From the NCBI GenBank assembly GCA_003427395.1, contig BFEA01000108.1, forward strand, positions 1,129,275-1,166,478: 37,204 nt of DNA, given 5' to 3'. Shown piece after piece: positions 1 to 9,579 of this stretch; within the stretch, counting starts at the first letter, position 1; every line of letters begins with the position of its first letter. The translations under genes and the position numbers were made by a program. This stretch comes from Chara braunii. Taxonomy: Eukaryota > Streptophyta > Charophyceae > Charales > Characeae. Below the pieces are notes generated by a model, which saw only the letters and a program-made list of their open reading frames with translations, was not told the origin of the DNA and ran no database searches.

Positions 1-82
1 AGACCCTCCTACTCAGACACTCAACTTGGAGCTTTGCTGCGAAGCCAGGGTCAAGGAGCAGATTGGAAAAGACGGCAGAACC

Positions 83-95
83 AAAATCACACCAG

Positions 96-127
<32 letters not shown>

Positions 128-133
128 CACCAG
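83..133 (+). mobile_element. poly(A)-only retroposition scar with 13-bp flanking repeat
   Basis: The 13-mer AAAATCACACCAG occurs at 83-95 and again at 121-133, and nothing but adenines lies between. This is the footprint of target-primed reverse transcription (target-site duplication plus poly(A) tail), in which only the tail was copied, as in an extremely 5'-truncated LINE, SINE or processed transcript. The source cannot be identified because no body sequence remains. Slippage within an A-run would not by itself duplicate the mixed 13-mer. Confidence 0.6.
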
Positions 134-732
134 TGAAGAAGGGTTGGGATGACAGTACTTGGAGGGCAGATGAAACGCGAGTGGGCTGGAATATTACGCC
201 GGAATCAACGACAGTTACCACAGTACTATTGCCCGACTACGCTTCACGAACTGCCTACAAAGTTACAAACTTCACTCTCTCCAAAGCTTCATCGCTCCAA
301 ATCAGAGCATGGGACTCATGGAACAGACAATGCAAGAAAAAAAAATACAGCTACCAAGCCCAGGGCCGACTTGGATCCGTGTTTTTTTTTTTTTTTTTTT
401 TTTTTTTTTTCATCAGCATCATCATGGAGATTACGCAGGTCAAGCTGGCTGGGCTTCAGTGGTTACACCTGCACAATTGCGTTCCCACTGCAGCCTGGTG
501 CACAGAGAAAGGAGGTATGGACATCCCAGCAGGATGTGATGTCTGTCCCCACCTATCGCTGGAATATTCCTCTCACCTCTGGTGGGAATGCGTGGTTGCT
601 AGGGGCTTCTGGGAATGGTGGAGTACACTGTGGTTCCCAACATATGCATCTTTATCATACTGGACAAAGAGTACGGTCCTGTTCGGAGATCAGTCTATGA
701 CTGCTGGATCGAAGATTGGTAGCAAGTTTCGC
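134..732. other. no gene recognised; contains a 29-base poly(T) tract
   Basis: Apart from an uninterrupted T run at 382-410 nothing here is recognisable. The T run could be the tail of a minus-strand retroposon whose body would lie to its right (411 onward), but no matching target duplication was found. Open frames through this stretch read poly-Phe or poly-Lys across the homopolymers and are treated as chance. Confidence 0.4.
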
Positions 733-786
733 ATTATTGGTTTCTGGGTCCCGTGGATGGCCGGCAGGGACACAGAAACCAATAAT
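733..786. repeat. 20-bp inverted repeat with 14-base loop
   Basis: The arms 733-752 and 767-786 are reverse complements at 19 of 20 positions, with loop 753-766. The flanking motif AGTTTCGCATTATTGG is also directly repeated immediately to the right (about 797-812), so the hairpin sits inside a small direct repeat. It could be a foldback remnant or a small-RNA-type hairpin. The loop is short for a plant-type miRNA precursor, so no RNA gene is called. Confidence 0.6.
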
Positions 787-2531
787 GGGGTAACGAGTTT
801 CGCATTATTGGCAACAAGTTTCGCAGATTCAGTAACTCTTTTTGGTCTGTTGCCCGCATACGCAATCTGCAGTTAGGAATTTGATCCTAGCCGAATGGTT
901 CAATATCAAGAATAGCTCTCTATTGCTCTCGGATGGCTAAAAGATGGTCAGCAGCCGATGGGCGTCTGAGTTTCAATGGACTCGCTTCTTAGATAGTAAA
1001 CAGTTGGTTTTCTCTCGTCTATCTTTGGGACGAAAAGGAGGACCTAATCCTCCCTCAGAATCCAGAAGCTGTCTGCTTATAATTCTTTTTGAGAAGAAAG
1101 GGACGCTGGACCCGTTTTCCAGCAGGTGCAGCTCCCCGTCAATAGAAAGGAGTAATCTAAGGGTGACCCCTCGGAAAGGGCAGAGCTCATATCACTCCAT
1201 GTCAGATGAGCATCCGCCTGATTTTCACAACAAAAAAAAAAAAACTTGAAACCAGAATAGGGAGCTTGTGAAAACGAGCGACTTTTCGTCAACAGTCAGA
1301 GTCGAGGCGCTGTGGAAAGCCTGTCTTCAGTTCCACATCCTCAAAAACCCGCCGAGTTATAACGACCTGTGTGGCGAAGGCGGTTGTTTTTTTGAACCCA
1401 CCAATGTCAAAAAATGCCTGGCAGTTCTAAAAAATTAAGCGTTTTCGACACTGATGTGGCGAGCCCCGAAGGGCCTCCGCACAACACTCCTGACTTGGGG
1501 AAAAAAAGGCCATTTTCAGGAGTGCGTCATCGCCACACTGTGACGCTCAACCTCACGCCCTGCACTGCTGCCCGATCGGAGCATTTTGGTTCGCAGAAGG
1601 GCCCCGGGAGGACAGCGAAGATGGGGTGTGCCAAGGATTTTTGGAAAAGTTGAGTGTTGGGACACAGGCAGAACTGAAATCCCCCATGTTGGTCCGACCC
1701 TAGTAAGAAGGTGGTCCGTTGCCGCGCGGGTTTGAGGGAGAGAAAGGCGCGCGCGGAGCTCGCGGCTATGGGAAATTCAATCCAAAACGTATCGTTGACC
1801 TTCCCAGTGAGCCGTCGCTCTTCGTTTCGCGTGAAAGGGGGCGGGTACACACGTGGTATCCCGTTTACGGATGCGGTCTCGTCGGCGCTCGTTACACAAC
1901 TTCGAATCCGATGTGGAGGGCTTCAATCGAGTAGCCCTCTCCTTATGCTCGTCCTCGCCACGTGTGCGGTAGTGGAAACCCTTGGCTCGGTAATGCTCGA
2001 AGCGGCGACAATCGCTACCCAGAGTGTTAGGCCAATGAGGCTCTATTGCCGTCCACGGGATGACGATCAACTCGTTAAATGGCAACAACAACGAATAGGG
2101 CGGAAAGTGTGTATCAACAATAACAAAACCCGCACCGACGAACCCAGAACACCGAGTTTCGGGAGGAAAGTAGTAGCGCCCGCCGATCTTGGCGACGGCT
2201 TCTCGTACGTCCCATTCGCATACACGTGTCCTTTCCTCGTTGTACGGGAAGGGGCACGGCGGGGGTATGGGAAGTTGGCGCCCGGTCGGGTTGGGGCCGT
2301 CAGTCCACACGGCAACAAAAGCAAGCAAAAAAAATATTACTAATCATACATCATTCGTTCGACACTCTAAGCAGCCATATCATCCAGTCGATCAGCCAAT
2401 CATCCTCCCAGTCATGCTACAACAAGCTCTCTAATACGACCTACTGCATGCACATATCAAAGTGAGAGAATGAAAGTTGCCATAATTCATCCATTATAAC
2501 AAAACATGATAGAAGGAGAGAGTGAGGGAGA
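787..2531. other. no gene recognised; degenerate dispersed repeat near 1,440-1,530
   Basis: Open frames exist on both strands between about 1,711 and 2,343, but they overlap each other, have no recognisable domain and lie in GC-rich DNA, so neither strand can be preferred. The stretch around 1,460-1,530 shares segments with 3,970-4,260: AAGGCCATTTTC in the same orientation, and the CCAAGTC.GGAGTG motif in opposite orientation. This suggests an old dispersed repeat. A 12-base A run lies near 1,232. Confidence 0.35.
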
Positions 2532-2987
2532 ATGGACGCAGATCAGAGGGGAGGAACGAGTAGAAGGCAATCACAGAATGTCCGGCGATCTTATCAAGGG
2601 AAATTCCGAGTGATCAGAACTCACGCTCGAAGATACAAATTTTGGGACAAAAAAAGGCGCTTCTGTCATAAAATTCCACCATGGCCCCAGGCCATGCACT
2701 CACTCGACTTCCGATTCGAACTTCTCACAAGCACTGACGATCCCAACCGTCACGTGTTAATCCACCATAGCGATCATCACCCCGCCAACTTAGTCTCTGC
2801 ACTGTCAGACCTGGATCCCACAGTTCGTCGGACGATCCCAACCGTCAGCTCGTCGGGACTTTTCGACTCACACCTTCCCACATACCACCTAGCCACTGCT
2901 TCTCGGAAGCTGGCAGATGAGTCGAGAGAGAAATTTTTGGGAGCTCTTGCGGAGTTTATAGCTGCGGAAAAAGGCAATAGACACTAG
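2532..2987 (+). CDS. unrecognised 151-codon ORF, possibly not a gene
   Basis: An ATG-initiated frame of 151 codons, preceded by purine-rich DNA, ends in a stop at 2,985-2,987. The product has a basic N-terminal third (many Arg and Lys), a His-rich stretch near residues 78-84 and an amphipathic-looking C-terminal end rich in Ala, Glu and Lys. I recognise no family. The 15-mer CGATCCCAACCGTCA occurs twice inside it, about 95 bases apart, which also fits repeat-derived non-coding DNA. No neighbour supports a function, and a shorter overlapping frame is open on the other strand. Confidence 0.2.
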   Translation: MDADQRGGTSRRQSQNVRRSYQGKFRVIRTHARRYKFWDKKRRFCHKIPPWPQAMHSLDFRFELLTSTDDPNRHVLIHHSDHHPANLVSALSDLDPTVRRTIPTVSSSGLFDSHLPTYHLATASRKLADESREKFLGALAEFIAAEKGNRH

Positions 2988-3800
2988 GAAGGGTTAGGAC
3001 TGAGGTAGGGAGGGGTAGGAGGAAGTTCGGGGATAATTGCCCGTCGAAAGCCATGTCGATCCTTTGGAGCCCAGTCGTAGCCAATCAGAATCATCGTGTA
3101 ACAGGAATATCCTTCTTACACGGCGCGTCTCCTTGGCAAGAGGGGAGGAGGAGGAAATCATCAGGGTATTACGGCCCAAGGTTTAGAGCGGGAAGAAGAA
3201 GAGCACGAAGGATAGCGCGAAACAGAACCAAAATTCAGACGATCAAGAAAGAGAAAAGGCGCGCGAGAGGAGGGAGAGAGATGAAAAACGGTTACAGAGA
3301 GAGAAGGAGCATGAGTGCGAAGAAGAGAGTGTCAAAGGTAGCGAGGGAAGCAGGGAGGGGAGGTTCACATGCATGGCGTCGACGCGGAGGCAAAAAGGAC
3401 ACCGAAACAGTTACAATTAATTCAAAATTGATATCCGCGCGTAGAGCGAGCGGGGGAAAAGTATTATACCTATTCAGATTCCTACGAAAATTCTCGGAGT
3501 TTTCCAAGACGAAGTCGAGAACATTCATGCACAAGAAAGGACACGTCAGGTTCTGCTCATTCCGGAATTCCTAACCGTCGACCCAAATTCTTAGCACGCT
3601 CGCTAAGGCGTGCGTAATTCCCATGTATTTCCCGAATTGCGAAAAGATGAAATTCCAAAAGCCAATCCAAAAAAATTGACAAAGGTCCTGAGAAGGACGG
3701 GTCTCCCTGATTACAAACAATGTAGTGAATGCACATTAATTCATGGAAATACGAAAAGAGGCCCTGTCAGCCTGTTTGCAAGAACACCAAAATTCGAAAA
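2988..3800. other. no gene recognised; purine-rich stretch
   Basis: From about 3,125 to 3,370 the plus strand is strongly A/G-biased with many GAGAGA and GGAGG runs. A frame open across it encodes mostly Arg, Lys and Glu, as any purine-rich tract would. Nothing with a recognisable domain is seen. Confidence 0.35.
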
Positions 3801-3803
3801 AGA

Positions 3804-3837
3804 GGGGGGAGGGCGGAGGGGGGAGGGGGGAGGGGGG
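3804..3837 (+). other. G-run tract with G-quadruplex potential
   Basis: Five runs of three or more G lie within 34 bases (3,804-3,809, 3,811-3,813, 3,818-3,823, 3,825-3,830, 3,832-3,837), separated by one to four bases. This satisfies the usual G3+N1-7 rule for an intramolecular quadruplex several times over. No adjacent gene shows a role, and it may be an eroded simple repeat. Confidence 0.6.
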
Positions 3838-4359
3838 ATTGGAAGATGGCGCAGGTCCGGAGGCTGGCGCGTCACATACCACCTCCCAACTTGGAGACGT
3901 CATAATGCATTCGGGAGTAGTTAAAAATTTGCATTCGAGAGCACTCCGAAACAGGTTGGGACTCCCACCTGTAAAAGGCCATTTTCGGGAGACCTCCCCG
4001 TGGAGACCGCTGTTTTGGAGACCTGTGTTTCGGAGAACTCGTGCGCAGACAAGCATTCTCCTCGCACTTTTCGTCGCCATATGCTGGACAGTGCTGGACA
4101 ATCTCTCTCTGAAGTGTGCCTCCTGGCCTTCAAATCGGAGAGCCCCCCAAGTCGAGAGTACAGTGTGGTGAAGCACACTCCTGAATGTATTTCCACATCT
4201 TCTGATGTTGGAGTACTCCCAAAAAAAAAATCCAAGTCGGGAGTGGTGTGGCGAGGCTCGAAGAAAGAGGGAGGGCATCAATGGTTCTAGCAGTTCGTAC
4301 ACCTGCAAACTGTTGAAATACAGATGGTTGTTCGAATCTATATACGATCAAAGCGCGGA
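3838..4359. other. no gene recognised; dispersed repeat shared with about 1,440-1,530
   Basis: The region contains several GGAGA.CT(G/C) segments, a 9-base A run at about 4,221, and segments similar to those near 1,460-1,530, some in inverted orientation. Open frames on both strands overlap across the whole interval, and none has a recognisable domain. Confidence 0.3.
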
Positions 4360-4628
4360 GGACCAGTACCAATCTGCGGAGGACCAACCTAAAGCACGAA
4401 GGACCAGTGTTGATCCGCGAAGGGCCAGCCTAAAGTGCGGAGGATCAGCCTAAAGCGCAGAGGACAAGTACCCATTCGTGAAGGACCATCTTAACATTTG
4501 AAGGACCAGGGTTAACTGGTGGAGGACCAACCCCATGCCCAAGGAACCGCCCTACAACACGAATGACCGACTGGCCACTCAAAGGACCAACCAACGCACC
4601 AGGGACTGATGCAATTTTCGGTGGACCA
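4360..4628 (+). repeat. tandem array, GGACCA every about 20 bp, 14 units
   Basis: GGACCA or a one- or two-base variant begins at 4,360, 4,381, 4,401, 4,422, 4,442, 4,462, 4,483, 4,503, 4,524, about 4,542, about 4,563, 4,583, about 4,602 and 4,623. The mean spacing is about 20.2 bases with very little drift. Bases between the hexamers are poorly conserved, apart from frequent AACCTAAAG or AGCCTAAAG-like spacers in the first half. It abuts the 170-bp satellite on the right. Confidence 0.75.
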
Positions 4629-4789
4629 GGCCAAAGTGCCTGTTTGGCAACGGACAAACAGGCCCGCTAGGACTATAAGTCTCAATGCATGCTCGCAGTA
4701 AGGGAATCGGGAACTGTATATGCATGGGAACACACAGTGTGTGTTTCCCTTCTAGCCCACGCCCAGGACAAGGTCCTGGTCTGATTAGC

Positions 4790-6130
4790 AAACGGTAATC
4801 AGAGCACGGGAGGATGTGCTTCGTCCGATCAACTCACGGGCTCCTCAACAAGGGTCTCATCAGTGCACGATAATCAGCGGACAGTGGTCATCATACTAAA
4901 TTTCAGCGCACTCTAATTCGCTCACAACAAATCAGCGGACGATAATTATCGCGTCGTAATCAGCGCATGGAAGGATGTCCTCCATCTAATCAACACACGG
5001 GCTCCTCAACAGGGGTCTCATCAGTGCACGGTACTCAACGGACGGTGGTCAGCGCACTGTATTTCAGTGCATAGTTTTTGCGCACTCTAATTTGAGCACT
5101 GCAATCAGCAGACGGTAATCAGCGCACGGTAATCGACGCACGGGAGGATGTGTTGCGTCTGATCAACACACGGGTTCCTCAACAGGGGTCTCATCAGCGC
5201 GCGGTAATCAGTGGACGGTGGCCAGCACACTGTATTTAAGTGCACAGTATTTCAGCGCACTCGAATTCATGCACTGCAATCAGCGGACGATAATCAGCGC
5301 ATGGGAGGATGTCCTCCATCTGATCAACACACGGGCTCCTCAACAGGGGTCTCATCAGTGCACAATAATCAGCGGACGGTGACCAATGCACTGTATTTCA
5401 GTGCACAGTATTTCAACACACTTTAATTCGCGCACTGCAATCAACGAACAATAATTAGCGCACGATAATCAGCGCAGAGGAGGATGTGCTTCGTCTGATC
5501 AACACACGGGCTCCTCAACAGGGGCCTCATCAGCGCACGGTGGCCAGCGCACTGTATTTCAGTGCACTATAATTCGCCCACAACAATTAGCGCATGGTAA
5601 TTAGCACGGTAATCAGCGCACGGGAGGATGTGCTCCATTTGATCAACGCATGAGCTCCTCAATAGAGGTATCATCAGCGCATGGTAATCAGCGGGCGGTG
5701 GTCGGCACTGTGCACACTGTATTTCAGTGAACGGTATTCCAACCCACTTTAATTCGAGCACAAAAATCAATGGACAGTAATTAGCGTACAGTAATAAGCG
5801 CACAAGAGAATGACAAAATGTGCTCCATCTGGTTAATACACGGGTTCCTCAGCAAGGGTCTAATCAGCACACAGTAATCAGTGGATGGTGGTTAACGCAT
5901 TATATTTCAGTGTACCGTATTTCAGCACACGGTAATCATCATCGCCGGGTATTTCAACGCAGGGTATTTCAGTGCACGGTAATCATTTGAGCACGATATT
6001 TCATTGCACTCTTATTAGCGCATGGTAATCGGTGGACAGTGGTCGGCACACGGTAATCAGTGGGCGTTGATCAGTGCACGGTAATTAATGAACAAAAATC
6101 ATACCACGTTCGAAAGGTAATATTCAGCAA
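4790..6130 (+). repeat. satellite-like tandem array, unit about 170 bp, about 7 copies
   Basis: The landmark GGGAGGATGTG or GGAAGGATGTC recurs near 4,808, 4,974, 5,141, 5,302, 5,484, 5,621 and, degenerate, 5,802. Each is followed by a TCTGATCAACACACGGGCTC-like segment and a CTCAACAGGGGTCTCATCAG-like segment. Spacings are about 136 to 183, mostly 160 to 180, which is nucleosomal length. Units are themselves built of short motifs such as AATCAGCGCACGGT and TATTTCAGTGCAC. Past 5,900 only the short motifs persist. No coding capacity is seen. Confidence 0.8.
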
Positions 6131-6218
6131 ACGGTAATCAAAGTATGGTAATCAGCGAACGTCAACGCACAGTAACCAGCGAATGACAGTGATGAGCGGA
6201 TGTTCATAGTACACACGG

Positions 6219-6475
6219 TGTCGGGCGCATCGGTCCGGCACTACACATGGCAGCGCGGGACCCTCTCGGCCGCGTCACGCAGGAGTTGGACCAACCTTGT
6301 CATGAACACACAAATGGAGCTTCCTTAGGCCGCTCCGGCCGAGTGCGCCAGCCATACCTCTCGCGAGCCTCTACGACAGGATAGGGCCTACTCGAGGCAC
6401 AACTTACCTCCACCTTACGGGAGCTGTCACCTCCCTTCCGTGGGCGTATCCCCGTCGAGCCACCAGCCTTGGTAG
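6219..6475 (+). repeat. block X, left copy of an inverted pair
   Basis: The block starts TGTCGGGCGCATCGGTCC and matches, in reverse complement, 7,935-8,189, including the shared core GCCATACCTCTCGCGAGCC. The match runs about 250 bp to roughly 6,475. A third, same-orientation copy starts at 17,939. The TGTCGGG start and CCCGACA end would suit transposon or LTR termini, but no target-site duplication was found (left flank ...CACACGG, right flank GCGCGAA...). Confidence 0.7.
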
Positions 6476-7934
6476 CTCTGATGCGTTATTATCCCCCGCT
6501 GCCCGGTTCTCCCCTCTGCGCCCGTTACCCGCAGCACTCCGCCCGGTGCTACCTGTTGCCTGCCTTCGGCCCCGGCTATCTCCGACCACTTAGTGCACCC
6601 GGCCTGCACCCGCGCCCAGGTCCATTTTCCGCCCTCTCCTGCCACGTCCCAGCCTTTCTTCGCTGCGCTAACGGCTGCCCTTCGCCCTGCCTGCCTCCCG
6701 GCCCGACTGCCTCCAACTCAGACTGCCTCGTGCCTCCTCTCTCCGCCGTAGCTTGCCCTCACAGCAGCGCAACAAAGTGAGATTCTGACGGGAAGCAGCC
6801 ACTAGCCGGTGCAACTGATCCGTCGCCTCTATACCATGCGAATCTTTTCTGTATCATTCCAATTTTAACGGATGTCCCGAAGGACCATGTCTGGGCCGCG
6901 GGGTCAATCGGCCCCGGCCCTCAGGCAGTTCAGAACATTTGGTTTTACTCATCGAGTTCCGTCATCTGGATTCGAACACAGGTCTGTATTCCACCAGTTC
7001 AATGGTGTACCCACTGAGCTAGGCTCTTGGGCACCAGCCGCGCCCATGGCACCGCGTCCCAGGGCAAAACGCGGCGCGGCCCCGACACAGCCACAAAAAC
7101 AGCTTGTAATTGCACTTCAGGCAACCCTACGAACACAACACACCCCATGTGATCCCACCGCCATCTCGCGTCCCCGAACGAGACACGATAAACAGGGACT
7201 GAAAATAATAAAACAAAAAATAAAATAAAATAAAATAAGAATAAACATAATACTGTCGGAGAACAACGGGGCCGTGTGGCACCTCGCCAGCCCCGCGGAT
7301 CGGGCCCGCCGCCGCGCCTGTTAACAACCGAGCGGAGTAGCCCTAGCGGCCCTCAACCCTATCGGTTCCTTCCGCGACGCTCTGCTGCAGTTGCTGCACC
7401 GACGCCCACTGGCCTCGATCTCCGAACCTTCATAGCGTCAACCCAATGCCGTAACCTATAGGGCTAGTCCCAATTTTGGAGTTAGCCTACACAAACCCCA
7501 ATATAAGGTGATGCGGCGCAGTGCCTAGGCCAGAAAAACGGCCTGAGCCCCGTCTCTGCCTGCAACCAAACCCACGGCCGTTAAGTATCCACGCCGGCCT
7601 ACCCAAACTGTGCCGTAGCCGCCCTCTGACCCTCGCGCGCCATCCTACGCCGCCCCATTTACCGCACAAAGTCACACTCTCGTTGTCGATGTCGTCGTCC
7701 TCGCACGCGCGCTCGCCTCGGTCAAACGTACCAATCAAAAGAAAATATCCTTCATTCCTACTTAATCAAAAATAAATAAATAAAAATAAAACAAAGTTAA
7801 ACCGACCGACGTCCGCGCCGACTTTATAATCAACGACAGGCGTATTACCGCGCGTACCCCCTATGCTACAGCGAACGAGAAACGCCCTCGGCTGGTCCAC
7901 CTCTGCGACTGCAACTAATTAACTCTCGTACTGT
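6476..7934. other. interior of the block X inverted pair; no gene recognised
   Basis: The interval contains a pyrimidine-rich stretch (about 6,480-6,780), a tRNA-like segment (6,955-7,029, minus strand), and A-rich runs at about 7,200-7,250 and 7,765-7,800 that resemble retroposon tails. The part from about 6,860 to 7,860 is similar in the same orientation to about 24,600-25,530. Shared landmarks include GATGTCCCGAAGGACC and the CCTATAGGGCTA region. No coding domain is visible. Confidence 0.45.
6955..7029 (-). mobile_element. tRNA-derived segment (SINE head or tRNA pseudogene)
   Basis: On the minus strand an internal pol III A box, TAGCTCAGTGGG (7,010-7,021), is followed 44 bases later by a B box, GTTCGAATCC (6,968-6,977). 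This is the spacing of a real tRNA. The anticodon arm region forms CACCA/TGGTG around a six-base loop. The D stem does not pair, so it is not a functional tRNA by eye. Such degenerate tRNA heads with intact A and B boxes are typical of SINEs. The 3' limit of a SINE body was not determined. Confidence 0.6.
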
Positions 7935-8189
7935 GGACTGGTAGCTCGGCAGGGATACGCCCACCGAAGGGAGGTGACAACTCCCGTAAGGTGGAGGTAA
8001 GTCGTGCCTCGCGTAGGCCCTATCCTGTCGTAGGGGCTCGCGAGAGGTATGGCTGGCGCACTCGGCCGGAGCGGCTTGGGGAAGCTCCACATGTATATTT
8101 GCGACGAAGGATTTAAATCCAACTTCTGCGTGACGCGGCCGGGAGGGTCCCGCGCTGCCTGGTGCAGTGCCGGACCGATGCGCCCGACA
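7935..8189 (-). repeat. block X, right (inverted) copy
   Basis: This is the reverse complement of 6,219-6,475, ending ...GGACCGATGCGCCCGACA. It differs from the left copy mainly in a segment around 8,085-8,125. Its inner continuation toward 7,830 (GGCGTATTACCGC) also matches, in reverse complement, the sequence just right of the assembly gap at 18,441, so block X extends to about 360 bp in this copy. Confidence 0.7.
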
Positions 8190-8242
8190 GCGCGAATACC
8201 CTAACAAGGGTATCCGCCCTGGTTTTTGCAAGTGACAGAAAA
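8186..8242 (+). repeat. block Y, short repeat with internal hairpin; inverted copy at 25,533
   Basis: The interval from GACAGCGCGAATACCC to the AGTGACAGAAAA end is present in reverse complement at 25,533-25,591. Both copies contain a small stem-loop: ATACCCT/AGGGTAT here and ATACCCTT/AAGGGTAT there. Confidence 0.6.
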
Positions 8243-8289
8243 CAAGTTTAACCCAGAATTGTTGAGAAGGCCGCGCGACTTGCGGCAGT

Positions 8290-8760
8290 GTGGTGACTAT
8301 AGGTTGGCTATGAGGTTTAGAAGTAGAGAGTGCGTGGGCGCGCACGGTTTAAGGCGCGCGGGATTTCTTTCTAGTATAAAACCGCGCGGACGCAGGGCTA
8401 ACTCATATCGACTCGCAATGCAAGCGTACACAAGCGATCGCAATGATGGCATACTATGTAGTACCCATACTCGCGCGGTCCTCGCTAATCTCGAGGGCCG
8501 CGTTCGACACTCAAGTGTTGGCTGACACGCGCCTTGAGGGTTAATCTCTCGACGCTGGACAACCGCCATGCGCGGTTGAAGATCACACACCCTCTTCTGC
8601 ACCCTATGCAGAGTGGGTGGTACACAGGTCCGTACCTGTGGTGGCAGTCGCTTCTTACTTCCCTGAAGATGAGCCTCACTCCAGGCCTGGACACAAGTCA
8701 AGGGGTTTGACTTTGACGACTGCCACGGACTACAACGTCCCACCATAAAATCTCTAAGAA
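8290..8760 (+). repeat. block Z, copy 1 (promoter-bearing repeat)
   Basis: The block is closely similar to 18,640-18,960 over GTATAAAACC..GCGGACGCAGGG, GACTCGCAATGCA, TTCGACACTCAAGTGT and TTAATCTCTCGACGCTGGAC, and more distantly similar to 19,270-19,505. Minus-strand frames through copies 1 and 2 give similar peptides, but substitutions look CpG-driven and not codon-structured. I therefore read it as non-coding, probably LTR-like. Confidence 0.6.
8375..8381 (+). promoter_or_regulatory. TATA box candidate in block Z
   Basis: TATAAAA lies at the same position in block Z copies 1 (8,375) and 2 (18,705), with TATAAGA in copy 3 (19,327). In each it is followed by a conserved segment starting about 20 to 45 bases downstream. 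A TATA box at a fixed place in a dispersed repeat is what an LTR promoter would show, but no transcript start can be verified. Confidence 0.35.
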
Positions 8761-9353
8761 GCAAAGGATAAAAGGGGATCTCTCTTTTCTCTCAAACACA
8801 TAATTTGTTTAACCCTTAGGCGCGGTCACAATAGGCCGCACGAAACACTCAAGTCATATATATACACATATATATAGGGGGTTATTAATATGCGACGATC
8901 ACTTCTCACAATCACAGTGGAGCTCCTCTCAGCCATATATATATACATATGTATGTGAGAGCAGCCAGTCAAAATTCAAAGTCCGAATCACCAAACATAC
9001 CTGCAATCACATAAAAGATCTCACCAAAAGTCCAAGCGCTACACGGGGTCAACTTCAACCATTCTCTGTGCTCATACCCCTTGTTTTAGCCATACAAACC
9101 TCACTGTTATGCAACTCCCCAAAATAAATACTCAGTACTTTTGTTAAATGACCATTCAATAAAGTCCGGGTGAAAACACAATGAAACAGTTTAAACCACA
9201 GGGCTAAAGCTTTTAGGTTGAGTGACAAGAGTGGATTGAAGTTGAGTCGTAAGCCGACGAATCGGCAACCGACCTGTTATCAATGATAACAGAAGATGAC
9301 CCTCAAGGGATTAAGCTGAATCTAGTCCGGATCTTGAATCAAACGATCAAGAG

Positions 9354-9375
9354 GACCTGTAACACATGACAGGTC
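9354..9375. repeat. stem-loop GACCTGT/ACAGGTC, unit A copy
   Basis: A 7-bp perfect stem (9,354-9,360 with 9,369-9,375) encloses an 8-base loop. The unit B equivalent has the same stem and a different loop. A second perfect 8-bp stem, CTGTTATC/GATAACAG, lies just upstream at 9,274-9,292. Confidence 0.6.
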
Positions 9376-9579
9376 AATGCCCCAGGTTAAAACTATAGGT
9401 CAATGAGGAATAACCCCCATATCACGATCCTACTCAAGCATCCTAATTAACTAAGCCTAAATCTATCTCTAAATCAGTGCCCAAAGCATAGGTAGAATAA
9501 AAGCAGAATCTTTCCTATTCAGAACGAATTGCCAGAATCGCCACGTGTCAGAATATAATCTATCTCCTTTAAACTAAGA

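Noticed and set aside
440-515. Faint resemblance to the start of 7SL RNA or an Alu (GGCTGGGC..CAGTGG, CACTGCAGCCTGG)
   Set aside because: Only short patches match, in an order and orientation relative to the T run that do not fit an Alu insertion or contamination.
34-876. Long plus-strand open frames through 34-876
   Set aside because: They cross the poly(A) and poly(T) tracts as poly-Lys and poly-Phe, overlap in several phases and show no domain.
1711-2343. 210-codon plus-strand frame and overlapping 183-codon minus-strand frame
   Set aside because: Both strands are open over the same GC-rich interval with no recognisable domain, so neither can be supported.
3053-3574. 173-residue very basic product
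   Set aside because: The A/G-biased tract yields Arg/Lys/Glu in any frame; no family resemblance, and a frame is open on the opposite strand.
8297-8764. Similar minus-strand peptides at 8,297-8,764 and 18,558-19,133
   Set aside because: The similarity follows from the shared block Z. Changes look CpG-driven, not third-position biased, and the TATA box lies within the frame on the other strand.
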